From Roseiarcus sp963832305 (GTDB lineage: Bacteria; Pseudomonadota; Alphaproteobacteria; Rhizobiales; Beijerinckiaceae): a stretch of 64,000 bases of DNA. The stretch lies in contig CAWHTU010000015.1 in NCBI GenBank assembly GCA_963832305.1, forward strand, positions 1 to 64,000, read 5' to 3'. Shown here in pieces: positions 24,312 through 34,878 of this stretch (within the stretch, counting starts at the first letter, position 1; the number at the start of each line of letters is the position of its first letter). The notes under the pieces are model-generated. The model worked only from the letters and a program-made list of their open reading frames with translations. It did no database searches and had not been told where the DNA came from. A program made the position numbers and the translations under genes.

Positions 24312-24366
24312 CGGGATCTCCCACGCGCGCGGATAGGCGAGGAACTGTCGCGGGCAGAACAGGGCT

Positions 24367-26268
<1,902 letters not shown>

Positions 26269-26329
26269 CGCAATTCTCCTATCGCTTGCACGCGCCGCGT
26301 CTTAAGGGGAATGCCGCACTCGAAAAGGC

Positions 26330-26362
26330 GGCGTCCGCTCTTTCATGTTGGAAACGGACGCC
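26330..26362 (-). terminator. Hairpin between hsp20 and dnaK
   Basis: A perfect 8-bp stem GGCGTCCG/CGGACGCC with a 17-nt loop lies just after the hsp20 stop on the minus strand. No T-run follows. It may attenuate read-through from hsp20 into dnaK or protect the hsp20 mRNA 3' end. Confidence 0.4.
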
Positions 26363-26388
26363 TGATGCGTCCCAGCATCGCTGCGCTG

Positions 26389-26868
26389 TCACGCGGCCTC
26401 TTTGACCTCGATCTTCTTCGTCTCGGTCCGCTCAGGCTTTGGAATAGCGATCTTGAGGACGCCGTTTGACATTGTCGCCTGAACGGTCGACGGGTCCACG
26501 GCCATGGGCAGTTCGAGCACACGGTAGAACACGCCGTAGCTTCGTTCGGTCATGTGGACATTCTTGTCCTTCTGCTCTGCCTCGAGCTTTTTCTCGGCGC
26601 GGATCGTAAGGAGATTTCGGTCCAGGGAAATGTCGACGTCCTTCCGCTCGAGTCCCGGGAGTTCAGCGGAAATCTCGATTTCCTTATCGGATTCGGTAAC
26701 CTCTATTCGAGGCGCGAGCATAGTCGCACCGTTGGACGGAACGCCCAACGCGCGAGCAAAGTCGAAAAAGAGCCCGTCAACTTCCCGCCTTAGGGCGTCG
26801 AAGGGATAGAGGTCCGCCGGCGCGAGAGTCGAACGCGGTCGGAATGGAACAAGCGACTTCAGGTCCAT
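26389..26868 (-). CDS. Small heat shock protein (Hsp20/alpha-crystallin)
   Basis: A 159-residue Hsp20 using the ATG at 26868 (MDLKSLVPFR); an upstream ATG adds seven residues. The alpha-crystallin domain (about 50-145) includes PRIEVTESDKEIEISAELPG, DVDISLDRNLLTI and the terminal GVLKIAIPKPE motif. Such holdases bind unfolding proteins without ATP and hand them to DnaK, which is encoded next door. A near-perfect FNR/FixK box lies about 125 bp upstream. Confidence 0.93.
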   Translation of the reverse strand: MDLKSLVPFRPRSTLAPADLYPFDALRREVDGLFFDFARALGVPSNGATMLAPRIEVTESDKEIEISAELPGLERKDVDISLDRNLLTIRAEKKLEAEQKDKNVHMTERSYGVFYRVLELPMAVDPSTVQATMSNGVLKIAIPKPERTETKKIEVKEAA

Positions 26869-26986
26869 AGCTGTCTCCCAATGCCTCATTGATCGGGCGC
26901 GACTTCATGTTCGGCTTTAGGGCGATCGCCCGTCTCCCACTTCAGCCGGCCTTACGCGAACTCTAGTCCGCGCCCCAGATCAGGCC

Positions 26987-27000
26987 ATGATAATCGTCAA
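26987..27000. promoter_or_regulatory. Near-perfect FNR/FixK-type box upstream of hsp20
   Basis: ATGAT-AATC-GTCAA matches nine of ten defined positions of TTGAY-N4-RTCAA. It lies about 125 bp upstream of the hsp20 start, in the gap between hsp20 and the PRC-barrel gene. Confidence 0.4.
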
Positions 27001-27097
27001 TTTCAGGAGCCATTTTGCCGCTGGCGCCATCCTTCGATGACCGTGGGCCACCACCCGCCCGCTGTCGATCTCGTCGATCGGCCGGGTCAGATTCAGC

Positions 27098-27493
27098 TCA
27101 GTGATTGTAGAGGAACACAGGCAGCTTCCGCAGCGCCGCGAGACTGGCGCCAGGCAGCACGATCTTGCCCGAAGAATCATCGAGCTTGAGGCTCTTGAAC
27201 GGCACGGCGACCAATTCGCCACCGAGGCCGACGAACTCGCCTACGCTCAAGACAACAAAGACCGGCCCGTTGTCGCGGCCGAAAATGAAGTCGTCGATGT
27301 GGCCGACGATGTCGCCCTTGTCATTGACGACCGACTTCAGCTTGAGTTCCTCGGCGCGGTAGCCCTTGGCGACTTCCTTGGCGTCGGGTGCGACCAGGGC
27401 GACCTCCTGGGCCGAAGCGGCGGCGGGCGCCAGCGCCAAGAGCACGCCCGCGAGGGCCAGGGCCGAATAGCGACTGAACCGCATGTGTCTCAT
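27098..27493 (-). CDS. Exported PRC-barrel domain protein
   Basis: A 131-residue precursor with a signal peptide (about 1-29, LALAGVLLALAPAAASAQ). A PRC-barrel fold follows: YRAEELKLKSVVNDKGDIVG, HIDDFIFGRDNG, VLSVGEFVGLGGELVAVPF and KLPVFLYNH. PRC-barrels bind varied partners, from RNA to photosystem subunits. Exported versions are common in Hyphomicrobiales but their role is unclear. The next gene upstream on the same strand encodes the stress-like membrane protein. Confidence 0.8.
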   Translation of the reverse strand: MRHMRFSRYSALALAGVLLALAPAAASAQEVALVAPDAKEVAKGYRAEELKLKSVVNDKGDIVGHIDDFIFGRDNGPVFVVLSVGEFVGLGGELVAVPFKSLKLDDSSGKIVLPGASLAALRKLPVFLYNH

Positions 27494-27534
27494 GACGTGA
27501 GCCTCTTCGGTTGGCGACGCCGGTACGCCAAGCG

Positions 27535-28170
27535 TTATGCGCGTCCCGAGACTTCGTCGCCGACGATACCCGCGAGGGGCAGGTCGCTCAGGCGCTTGTC
27601 GAGAGCAATCTCGTGGACGCGAACCGCCTCGGCGCCGCCATCGCGCATGATCGCTTCGGCCAGCCGCTCTCTTTCCTCCGATCGCACGCGCACCCAGAGA
27701 ACGACACCGCCCTCCATGATCATGGTCTCGATCAGCTTCGCCCGGTCTCTTCCGAGATGCCGCGCGGCGAGGGCGCCCAGGCCCCCGCTCGCCGTTCCCG
27801 CCGCGGCGGCCGCAACAAGCGCGGCGGCCAGCCCCCCACCGGATGCCACGACACCCATCGCCGCGACGGTCGCGCCGATCGAGAACAGCACAGAGAACGC
27901 TGTAGCCCGCGCCATCGAGATATCGTCACGATGGACGAAGGCGCGCCGCGGCGCGCCCGGGACGTCGGCGAAATCCTCCACCGGGACGAACACCGTGCCG
28001 AAACGCTTGCGAATGGTCTCGACGTCCGCCATGACGTCGATGTCCGCGCGATCGAATCCGTTGAGTTCGAGCGCATCGACCACCTTCTCCAGGACCTCGG
28101 GAGTCCGGACGACGCCGGCGACCTCGCGGACAACTCTCTGTTCCACGATTTCGTCGGTTTTCAACTCCAC
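27535..28170 (-). CDS. Hypothetical membrane protein, possible stress-response family
   Basis: A 211-residue protein. The N-terminal half (about 15-75) has an alpha/beta pattern with LEKVVDALELNGFDRADIDV that resembles YflT-like general stress proteins. A Gly/Ala-rich two-helix membrane segment (about 88-128, SIGATVAAMGVVASGGGLAA) follows. The C-terminal part repeats the alpha/beta pattern (VVLWVRVRSEERERLAEAI). The combination suggests a membrane-associated stress protein, but I cannot assign a function. It sits between the DsbA-like and PRC-barrel genes. Confidence 0.6.
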   Translation of the reverse strand: MELKTDEIVEQRVVREVAGVVRTPEVLEKVVDALELNGFDRADIDVMADVETIRKRFGTVFVPVEDFADVPGAPRRAFVHRDDISMARATAFSVLFSIGATVAAMGVVASGGGLAAALVAAAAAGTASGGLGALAARHLGRDRAKLIETMIMEGGVVLWVRVRSEERERLAEAIMRDGGAEAVRVHEIALDKRLSDLPLAGIVGDEVSGRA

Positions 28171-28221
28171 GGCGGCTCGCTCCTCAAGAGGCGGCTGTGA
28201 CGATCGAAACCGGGCTGCGGC

Positions 28222-28761
28222 TCATCGCGCGGGTATCATCTGCAAATGCGCGTCGATCGCCGCGGCGAGGTCCTGGTATGAATAGGAGCCTTCGTGCTTC
28301 TCGCCGTTGATGAAGAACGATGGTGTTCCGTTGACGCCGCTGCGCACGCCGCCGAGGAAATCGGCTTGTATCTTTGCAGCGAAGCGCCGCTGCGCCAGCG
28401 CATCTCGCAGCCCGAGATCGGAAAGTCGCAAGGCCCTGCCCAGGTTAAGAATCAGGGCCAAGCCGAGCTCGTCCTGATGCGTGTAAAGCCCATCGTGCAT
28501 TTCCCAGAAGCGGTCATGCGTTCCGGCGTATTCGGCGGCCTCCGCCGCCGCCTCCGCGAATGGGTGCGCCTCGGTCAATGGGAAGTGCCGGAATACGAAC
28601 CTCAGCTTCTTGCGGAACCGCTTCTGCGCCAGCTTGACGTTCGGGAAGGCAAGGCCGCAGAAGGGACACTCGTAGTCGCCGTATTCGACCATTGTGACCG
28701 GCGCGTCGTCGGGACCGTCGACGTGGTCGGCGGGTGTGACGGGAATTCTCAGAAGACTCAT
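28222..28761 (-). CDS. DsbA-family thioredoxin-like oxidoreductase (cytoplasmic)
   Basis: A 179-residue DsbA/thioredoxin_4 protein. The active site Cys32-Pro-Phe-Cys35 lies in YGDYECPFCG. RFVFRHFPLTEAHPFAEAAA and the cis-proline loop NGTPSFFING follow. There is no signal peptide, so it acts in the cytoplasm, unlike DsbA proper. The start overlaps the peroxiredoxin stop by four bases, so it may recycle that peroxidase or act in a shared thiol-repair pathway. It resembles the thioredoxin domain sometimes fused to NhaA antiporters. Confidence 0.9.
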   Translation of the reverse strand: MSLLRIPVTPADHVDGPDDAPVTMVEYGDYECPFCGLAFPNVKLAQKRFRKKLRFVFRHFPLTEAHPFAEAAAEAAEYAGTHDRFWEMHDGLYTHQDELGLALILNLGRALRLSDLGLRDALAQRRFAAKIQADFLGGVRSGVNGTPSFFINGEKHEGSYSYQDLAAAIDAHLQMIPAR

Positions 28762-29237
28762 GACGTCACCATGGCTGGGAGTTTTTCCAGCGCATCAAGA
28801 ATGCCGTCCGCGCCGGGATTGACGGCGACTGGCGAAAGGTAGCTCCAGAAAATGACACCCTTCCGGTCGATCACGAACAGCGCCCGTTCGCATACGCCTT
28901 CGCCCGTGCGGTACGCGCCGTAACGCTTGGCGACATCCCCCTTCGGCTCAAAGTCGGCCAGCAGCGGGAAATGCAAGTGCCGGTCCTTGGCGAACGCCTC
29001 ATGACACCAAGCGCCGTCGACCGAGATCCCGAGCAACTCGGCCTCATGCTTGCGGAATTCCGGGAGGACCTGGTTGTAGAGCGCCATCTGGTCGCCGCAG
29101 ACCGGGCTCCAGTCGGCCGGATAGAACGCCATGATGACCGGTTTTCCGGCTAGATCGCGAAGAGACAGATATTGGTCCGGAGTGACTCGCAACTTGAAGT
29201 CCGGCGCTGTCGCACCGGGAGCCAGAACGCCAGCCAT
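28758..29237 (-). CDS. Peroxiredoxin (AhpC/TSA family)
   Basis: A 159-residue peroxiredoxin starting at 29237 (MAGVLAPGAT); an upstream ATG at 29273 adds twelve unconserved residues. Peroxidatic Cys47 is in YPADWSPVCGDQ, slightly different from the usual PxxxTxxC because Ser replaces Thr. Cys78 and Cys116 are possible resolving cysteines. It reduces peroxides using thiols and is translationally coupled to the DsbA-like gene. A perfect FNR/FixK box lies about 120 bp upstream. Confidence 0.9.
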   Translation of the reverse strand: MAGVLAPGATAPDFKLRVTPDQYLSLRDLAGKPVIMAFYPADWSPVCGDQMALYNQVLPEFRKHEAELLGISVDGAWCHEAFAKDRHLHFPLLADFEPKGDVAKRYGAYRTGEGVCERALFVIDRKGVIFWSYLSPVAVNPGADGILDALEKLPAMVTS

Positions 29238-29353
29238 CAACTCGTCTCCATCTCTGCCAAACGGCGGCCTCAAGGCGGAGATATCAAACGATCTTTCAGC
29301 CGTTCGCGATCAGCCGCCGACCAACGAATATCTGAGGCACGGGATTCATCGCC

Positions 29354-29367
29354 TTGATGGCGGTCAA
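29354..29367. promoter_or_regulatory. FNR/FixK-type box (TTGAT-GGCG-GTCAA)
   Basis: A perfect TTGAY-N4-RTCAA match in the divergent gap between the peroxiredoxin (-) and the CRP/FNR regulator (+). It could serve either promoter and allow autoregulation of the regulator. Confidence 0.6.
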
Positions 29368-29427
29368 GATTCGCCTGCTATTTTTGCAACCGCGCCGATC
29401 GGCGACGGCCAACCACAGGCGCGCCCA

Positions 29428-29445
29428 CTACGTAATCTTACGTTA
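29428..29445. promoter_or_regulatory. CTACGTAATCTTACGTTA motif, possible FixJ target
   Basis: Two TACGTWA-like units stand about 105-120 bp upstream of the CRP/FNR regulator. FixJ-type regulators of rhizobia bind TAC/AGTA-rich elements upstream of fixK, so this is a candidate. A matching TTACGTAA palindrome is at 34984-34991 upstream of the MEDS gene. Confidence 0.3.
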
Positions 29446-29548
29446 CGCGATATTACCAAATGGCCAACGCCGCGTTTTCGATCGATGATGTGGCGTTGGT
29501 TTCAACGTTTCGACGGGCTTGGGCGCGGCGTCCGATTGGGAGGTTTCG

Positions 29549-30256
29549 ATGACACCAAGCATTCGTCAGGCGATGGTCGGCCGCGCGCGGCAATTCGACG
29601 CCCTCACGCCCCTGACCTCGATCCTCTGCTGCTCGCGCGGGCAACAAGTCTGTTGCCAGGGCGAGCCTGCCGATCGCTGGTTCTGGATCATCACCGGAAC
29701 AGCAAGACGAAGCGTGATCAGGCGCGACGGCCGCCGCCAGATCGTCGATCTTCTGCTCCCCGGCGATTGCTTCGGCTTCACCAACGGCGACGAATATGAC
29801 GACACCGTCGAAGCCGTCGCTCGCGAGACTTATGTCGCCCGGTGCGTCCGCCGCGATGCCGAGGCGGCGGCCGAATCCAGTCCGCAACTGGCGCGAGAAA
29901 TCCGCCGGGCGACGTTCGAGGCCTTGTTGCGACTGCAGTCACAAGTCGTGATCGTCGGACGGACTACGGCGATCGAGAAGGTCGGGGCGTTCCTGCTCGA
30001 TATGTCCGCGCGCGTGTCCTCCCGCTCGAGCGATCGCGTCGTATTGCCCATTTCGCGCTACGACATGGCGGACTATCTCGGGCTATCGGTCGAGACGGTC
30101 AGCCGGTCGCTGACTCATCTCAAGCAGCAGGGCGTGATCAAGCTCTTCGGTCCTCGGTCGGTGGGGATCGTCGACCGGGCGGTGCTCGAGTGCGGGGAGC
30201 GCTTGCCGCACGACGACATGACGAGGAAGGAGTGTGCGCGCCCGGCGGCGGCGTGA
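29549..30256 (+). CDS. CRP/FNR-family transcriptional regulator (FixK/FnrN-like)
   Basis: A 235-residue regulator starting at 29549, seven bases after a GGGAGG ribosome-binding site. The N-terminal cyclic-nucleotide-fold domain (about 20-130) contains an unusual cysteine pattern: Cys27, Cys28, Cys35, Cys36, then Cys74 and Cys99. The helix-turn-helix (about 180-205) reads YDMADYLGLSVETVSRSLTHLKQ, nearly that of FixK/FnrN, whose box is TTGAY-N4-RTCAA. Several such boxes occur in the island, so this is the probable island regulator. Whether the cysteines hold an Fe-S cluster is not clear; the spacing is not that of FNR. Confidence 0.9.
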   Translation: MTPSIRQAMVGRARQFDALTPLTSILCCSRGQQVCCQGEPADRWFWIITGTARRSVIRRDGRRQIVDLLLPGDCFGFTNGDEYDDTVEAVARETYVARCVRRDAEAAAESSPQLAREIRRATFEALLRLQSQVVIVGRTTAIEKVGAFLLDMSARVSSRSSDRVVLPISRYDMADYLGLSVETVSRSLTHLKQQGVIKLFGPRSVGIVDRAVLECGERLPHDDMTRKECARPAAA

Positions 30257-30272
30257 GCGGTCGCTGGCGCAG

Positions 30273-30905
30273 TCAATCGGCGGAGGGCGGCCGGGGCGGC
30301 GGCGCAAGCGTCGCCAACACCGCAAGCCGGATCGCTTCCGCGAGCTGGCGCGTCCCCAGTCGCTCCATCATTCGCGCTCGGTGCACCTCAACGGTCCGCA
30401 CGCTCAGTCCAAGATCGAAGGCGATGACCTTGTTCGACGCCCCCGCAACTAGGGCGTCCAGCACTTCCCGCTCGCGCGGACTTAGCCTGGCGATCCGCTG
30501 GGCCGAATCCACGGCCTGATGAATATGATCATCGGGGGAGGCGGCGAGCGCGGCCTCGATCGCCGCCAGCAGAACCTCGTCCTCGTAAGGCTTCTCCAGG
30601 AAATCGAAGGCGCCCGCTTTCATGGCGAGAACGGCTGTCTGGATGTCTCCCTGCCCGGTGATGACGATGATCGGTGGAACGAATCCGATGGTCCTGAGCC
30701 TCGCCTGCACCTCCAGTCCGCTGATGCCGGGCATCTTGACGTCCAGAAGAACGCAGCCGCGCAAAAGCTGCGGCGCCGCGAGCAGAAAGGCGCCCGGCGT
30801 CTCATAGGAAACGGTGGCGAATCCCATCGATCCCAGGAGTTGCTCAAGCGAGAGACGCACCGCCGCATCGTCGTCGACCACATGGATCGTCCGCTCAGTT
30901 AGCAT
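30273..30905 (-). CDS. FixJ-like response regulator
   Basis: A 210-residue LuxR-type response regulator. I use the ATG at 30905 (MLTERTIHVVDDD), which overlaps the end of the kinase gene; a longer reading is unconserved. The receiver domain has phosphoacceptor Asp55 in LLDVKMPGISG and Lys in LEKPYEDE. The GerE helix-turn-helix (about 140-200) has LSPREREVLDALVAGASNKV and GLSVRTVEVHRARMMERL, typical of FixJ. It converges on the CRP/FNR regulator gene and is paired with the sensor kinase just upstream. Confidence 0.92.
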   Translation of the reverse strand: MLTERTIHVVDDDAAVRLSLEQLLGSMGFATVSYETPGAFLLAAPQLLRGCVLLDVKMPGISGLEVQARLRTIGFVPPIIVITGQGDIQTAVLAMKAGAFDFLEKPYEDEVLLAAIEAALAASPDDHIHQAVDSAQRIARLSPREREVLDALVAGASNKVIAFDLGLSVRTVEVHRARMMERLGTRQLAEAIRLAVLATLAPPPRPPSAD

Positions 30906-32652
30906 CGAGATCCCTCTCAGGCGAGACCGCCGGGAGAGTGAAGCGAAAGAGGGCCCCGCCTTCGGGATTCGGTTCGAACTCAAGGCGGCCGCCGTGCGAC
31001 TCGATAATCGAGCGGCAGATCGACAGGCCCATGCCCATGCCGCTGCGCTTGGTGGTTACGAACGGCTCGAAAATGCGGTCCGCCACGTCGGGGTCGATGC
31101 CGGGGCCGCTGTCGGCCACGGCGAATTCGACCCGGTCGGGGCGTCGAAGTGTGGTCGTCACGCCAAGCTCACGGCGGTCCGCCCCGGCCATGGCCTCGAG
31201 CGAATTGCCCACGAGGTTGATCAGGACCTGCTCGATTTCAATTCGATTGCCCAGAACATACGGCGCTTCGGGATCAAGATGCACGCGCATCTTCACTCCT
31301 GAGGCGCTGGGGCCGATCAGCGCGAGCATGGTCGCCTCGTCGACCATCGTCGCGACATCTTCGACGCGCGTTTCCGTGTCCCCGCGGATCAGGAAATTGC
31401 GCAGCCGGCCAACGACCTGGCCAGCGCGCAGGGATTGCTGCACCGCTTGATCCATGACCTCCTTCGCCGGGTCGATGCCGATGAATGTCCCGTGCTGCAG
31501 CAGGCGCTTGGCCGCGCCCAAGGAATTCACGATCGCCGTCAGCGGCTGGTTGAGCTCATGCGCAATGGCCGCGGCCATCTGCCCCGCCGTACTGAGCCGC
31601 GCGGCATGACCCAGTTCGAGGTTCGCCACATGCAGGCGCAACTCGAGACGCTCATGCTCCAGCATTTCGGCCAGGAGCTTCTGGTTGGCGTCGGCAAGCT
31701 CGGCCGTGCGTTGAGCGACCCGGATTTCGAGAGTCTCGTTGAGATGGCGGAGCTCGAGTTCCGCCGTCTTCTGCGCCCGCAAATCCTTGCCGACCGCGGC
31801 GATGTTGATTGCGTCACCGGTACGCGAATCATCGATGCGAAACCAGTCAAGCAGAATCGGAATCTCGTCGCCGCTGGCAAAATGGCGAAAGGTGAGTTCG
31901 CCGACCCAGCGTCCTGATCGCCGGACGATTGGCCAAGCCTCGTCGCGTGCGCGAGCCCGGTCCTCCGGCGCGAGGAATTCCAGGAGGTGCAGCGGCGGGA
32001 CTTTTTCGCGCCCGTCGAGCCCCACCAGGCGCATCCCGGCCGGATTGAGATATTTCGCCGTCCCGTCGAGATCGGCATAGCCGACAAAATCCGCTGAGCT
32101 TTCGACCAGAGCGACGAACCGCCGCATCTCGGTCTCGCCATGCCAGCGACGAAGGGCCAAGGTCGCCCGGCTCGCGGCCATTCCGATGAGCAGTCGCTGA
32201 GTTTCGGATGGAAAGCCACCTGCCTCGGCTCCGGCGGCGATCACGCCTTCGCCGTCAAGGCCGATAGGCGCGATCGCCAGCCGAAGCGGTTCGCCCAAAA
32301 AAGGATTGGCGATCGATATCGCTTGGCGACCGCCTGCGCGTCCGATTTCGCGCTTCACGACGGCCGCAATCGAATCGCGCCGTGCCGCATCGACGGGCGC
32401 CGGCGTCTTCACGATGTCAATGGGAGGGCGCTCGCCCGGGAGTCCGACATAGACGAAGTTGGCGCCAATCATCGAGGCCAGTGCGGATGCGGCGCTGTCG
32501 GCGATCCGGCTGGGCTCGTAGTCCTTCCACATCGCCGCCAACGCCGACAAGGCGATCAGGTCGCGGACGAGTCGCCTGAGTTCAAGGATCTGCGAGTGCG
32601 GCTCCGGAGGCGCCGTTGCGGCGTCGTTGATACCCTTGCGCCATTCGGACAT
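30895..32652 (-). CDS. FixL-like PAS sensor histidine kinase
   Basis: A 585-residue soluble kinase. The GAF-like domain is at about 30-165 and a PAS domain at about 175-295 (VESSADFVGYADLDGTAKYL). A coiled-coil linker follows, then HisKA with His365 in AAIAHELNQPLTAIVNSLGA, and the ATPase domain with GMGMGLSICRSIIESHGGRL. It pairs with the FixJ-like regulator, whose start lies inside its 3' end. FixL senses oxygen with a heme in PAS; I could not identify the heme-binding histidine here. The signal may therefore differ, and the added GAF domain supports that. Confidence 0.88.
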   Translation of the reverse strand: MSEWRKGINDAATAPPEPHSQILELRRLVRDLIALSALAAMWKDYEPSRIADSAASALASMIGANFVYVGLPGERPPIDIVKTPAPVDAARRDSIAAVVKREIGRAGGRQAISIANPFLGEPLRLAIAPIGLDGEGVIAAGAEAGGFPSETQRLLIGMAASRATLALRRWHGETEMRRFVALVESSADFVGYADLDGTAKYLNPAGMRLVGLDGREKVPPLHLLEFLAPEDRARARDEAWPIVRRSGRWVGELTFRHFASGDEIPILLDWFRIDDSRTGDAINIAAVGKDLRAQKTAELELRHLNETLEIRVAQRTAELADANQKLLAEMLEHERLELRLHVANLELGHAARLSTAGQMAAAIAHELNQPLTAIVNSLGAAKRLLQHGTFIGIDPAKEVMDQAVQQSLRAGQVVGRLRNFLIRGDTETRVEDVATMVDEATMLALIGPSASGVKMRVHLDPEAPYVLGNRIEIEQVLINLVGNSLEAMAGADRRELGVTTTLRRPDRVEFAVADSGPGIDPDVADRIFEPFVTTKRSGMGMGLSICRSIIESHGGRLEFEPNPEGGALFRFTLPAVSPERDLDAN

Positions 32653-33405
32653 CGGGGTCGTAGCCTTTGCGGTATCGAACTTCGGCGTGGATTTCCTCAG
32701 TTGCTTTCGTTCAGCTTCGGCGGGTCTCCCATATGCAATCGCAGTTCGGCGCCGTGAGGCTTCTCACAGCGCCGGACCTCAAATCGCAGAGGATGTTACG
32801 GCTCGGCGCGGCGTCGTGCTTCGTAGTCAGTCGCGAGGGCGACACAACGACCCAATATGGACATGGGGGCTACCTGCCACGGGCGCGTTCTCACCGGCAA
32901 ACATGCTAGCTGCAGCGTCCAACGCGCAGGTGCAAGTTCGATTGAACACCCGCACGGCGCGTTTGGCAAGTCGATGGCGACACGGAAAGCCCACGTCCGG
33001 AAGCCCTGGAAGACGGCGATGCCCGCGTCCGATCGCTGAAGGTCAAACGAAGCGGCCGGCCGGCCCCGGCGGAACCGGCAGGCCGCTGGGCGTTCGGCGC
33101 AAGAGAACGCGGCCTTGAACCCCGCGGCGTCGACGCATCCTCGCACCGTCAGCTCGGAGGACGCCGCAGCGGCGCGTCGCGTGCGCTATAGGAAGCCCAC
33201 GCCGGAGGTTCGAAATTCTGAAGCGTTCGCCGAGACACCCGCTCATCGCCGCGCCAATTACGGCACAAGCCAGCGGCTAGTCTTTTTTACCGAACAAAAA
33301 CGCCGACGCCGCTACTCGATGGGCGGCGTCGGCGAACGTCGCTGGTCGTGGGAGGAGGAAGCCAGCGATCCGAGACGGCGAGAGCAACTGCGCGCTTCAT
33401 GAAAT
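32653..33405. other. Long gene-free gap between the FixL-like and HdeD genes
   Basis: About 750 bp with no convincing coding sequence on either strand; short frames lack ribosome-binding sites and motifs. The left end must hold the promoter of the FixL-like gene. The right end holds the HdeD terminator at 33296-33334. No repeat or mobile-element signature was recognised. Confidence 0.5.
33296..33334 (-). terminator. Rho-independent terminator of the HdeD gene
   Basis: An 11-bp perfect stem (CGCCGACGCCG/CGGCGTCGGCG, 33301-33311 with 33324-33334) with a 12-nt loop is followed on the minus strand by TTTTTG. It lies 72 bp beyond the HdeD stop. Confidence 0.85.
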
Positions 33406-34035
33406 TCAGGCGGCCCCTTGAGCCAACCCGGCGTGTCCGCCTTCGGCGTGCTTGGCGCGAAGCCGGAACGCCAGGATGAGCAGGAGAACGCCAAAAACGA
33501 GCGCGTACGCGCCGAGCCACCAGGTCAGCACCAACGCACCGATCAGCGGCGCGATAATCAGGAGTAGGCCATAGACAAGCGACGCCAGTCCGCCCAAAGC
33601 GAGCCACCATCGCCCATGGTCCAGCTGCAGGCGAAACGCCGCAGCGGTCATCAATCCGCCTGTGACGATCGCCCATGCCGCGACCAGCAGCACGAATATG
33701 ACAATCGTTAAGCCCGGCCACAGGAAGGCAAGCACGCCGGCGGCGATATCCACCACTCCCTCCAGCACCAGAAGACCCCAGCGCTCATGTCGCCTGGCCG
33801 ATCGAACCGCCGCGACAATCGCAAGCACCCCGTCCACCAGCGCGTAGGCGGCGAACACGATCACCAGCGAGAGCATGGTGACGCCGGGGAGCACCAGCGC
33901 GATGACGCCAAAAACGATGGCGAGCACGCCTCTCAGCGCAATCGCCCACCAGTTTCGCGCCAGCGCTTCGCTCATATTCGAGTCCGCCCCGGACATGAAG
34001 GAAAATTCGGACTGTCCTGTGAAGCTTGTGCTCAT
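33406..34035 (-). CDS. HdeD family membrane protein
   Basis: A 209-residue integral membrane protein with six hydrophobic helices in three repeated pairs. NWWAIALRGVLAIVFGVIAL, AAYALVDGVLAIVAAV and LVLEGVVDIAAGVLAFLWPG are typical HdeD/DUF308 elements. HdeD supports acid resistance at high cell density in enteric bacteria and is a standard component of heat- and stress-resistance islands. A perfect FNR/FixK box lies about 70 bp upstream and a clear terminator follows, so it is a single-gene unit. Confidence 0.9.
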   Translation of the reverse strand: MSTSFTGQSEFSFMSGADSNMSEALARNWWAIALRGVLAIVFGVIALVLPGVTMLSLVIVFAAYALVDGVLAIVAAVRSARRHERWGLLVLEGVVDIAAGVLAFLWPGLTIVIFVLLVAAWAIVTGGLMTAAAFRLQLDHGRWWLALGGLASLVYGLLLIIAPLIGALVLTWWLGAYALVFGVLLLILAFRLRAKHAEGGHAGLAQGAA

Positions 34036-34105
34036 ATCGCGCTCCCATTCCGCCGCGTATTCAGTTTCTCTTCAGGATGATTGCTTCACAACGGAGAACT
34101 TCGCC

Positions 34106-34119
34106 TTGACCGCCGTCAA
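34106..34119. promoter_or_regulatory. FNR/FixK-type box (TTGAC-CGCC-GTCAA)
   Basis: A perfect TTGAY-N4-RTCAA match centred 77 bp upstream of the HdeD start, within the range at which FNR/FixK proteins activate promoters. Confidence 0.65.
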
Positions 34120-34227
34120 CAATTGCGCAGGCTAGCCGACCGCTGTCATAGGAAGGCCGTCGGGGCGCTCGACGCGCGCTTAGCAGTTGTCCGTGGGAAC
34201 TGTGGACTCCGACACCGCCCGCTCCGA

Positions 34228-34878
34228 TCACCCCCGGTACGAACTCGGCGGCGTCGAGCTTCTCGCCCGGACCTCGCGCAGGAAATCCTCGGGGCGGGAG
34301 AAGAAAGAATTCTCAACCAGAACGCCGCCGATTACCGCGACCGGATGAGTGCGCAGGATGTCGATCGCGAGATTGGCGTCCACCAGGTTGGCGTCATAGG
34401 TGCAGATCACCGGATCGTCATAGTTGGGCAGCACCTCGTTGAGCCGCATCTCATATTCCATGAATTCGTTGGCGCCGGCCCAATCCGCGCAGGTGGTTTC
34501 CGCGTGCGCGATTAAACGCGTCAACGGAAAGCCGAGCGAGCTTCCTGTCCTGAGAACCTCCTGGATGAGAGCGAGCATGGCTTCCTTATTGAACCTGCCG
34601 CCGCGCGTGTAGGTGTCCTCCGAGGCTGCGACTTCGAGCTGCCCGCTGTTTTGCGTCGCCGCGACGTCGACGCCCGCGGCGGCCAGCCGGTCCAGATGCT
34701 CTCGCCGGTGCTTGGACGGAAGCACATGAAAGGCGCGGTGTCCGCAACTTATGCCTTCGCAGATGAAGGGCAGCAGCGTGCCATATTCATCGTTCGGCGA
34801 GTTGAAGAAGGCGCAGACGTGCCGGTGCTGACGCAGCATCGAACGCGCGAACGGAATAGGCGCTGGAGACGAACTCAT
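34228..34878 (-). CDS. MEDS-domain protein (DcmR-like sensory domain)
   Basis: A 216-residue single-domain protein. RHVCAFFNSPNDEYGTLLPF followed by ICEGISCGHRAFHVL and TYTRGGRFNKEAMLALI fit the MEDS (methanogen/methylotroph DcmR sensory) domain. This domain is found in the dichloromethane regulator DcmR and in stress-linked sensors, often beside anti-sigma or two-component proteins. No DNA-binding domain is attached, so it probably modulates a partner. A TTACGTAA palindrome lies about 110 bp upstream. Confidence 0.8.
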   Translation of the reverse strand: MSSSPAPIPFARSMLRQHRHVCAFFNSPNDEYGTLLPFICEGISCGHRAFHVLPSKHRREHLDRLAAAGVDVAATQNSGQLEVAASEDTYTRGGRFNKEAMLALIQEVLRTGSSLGFPLTRLIAHAETTCADWAGANEFMEYEMRLNEVLPNYDDPVICTYDANLVDANLAIDILRTHPVAVIGGVLVENSFFSRPEDFLREVRARSSTPPSSYRG

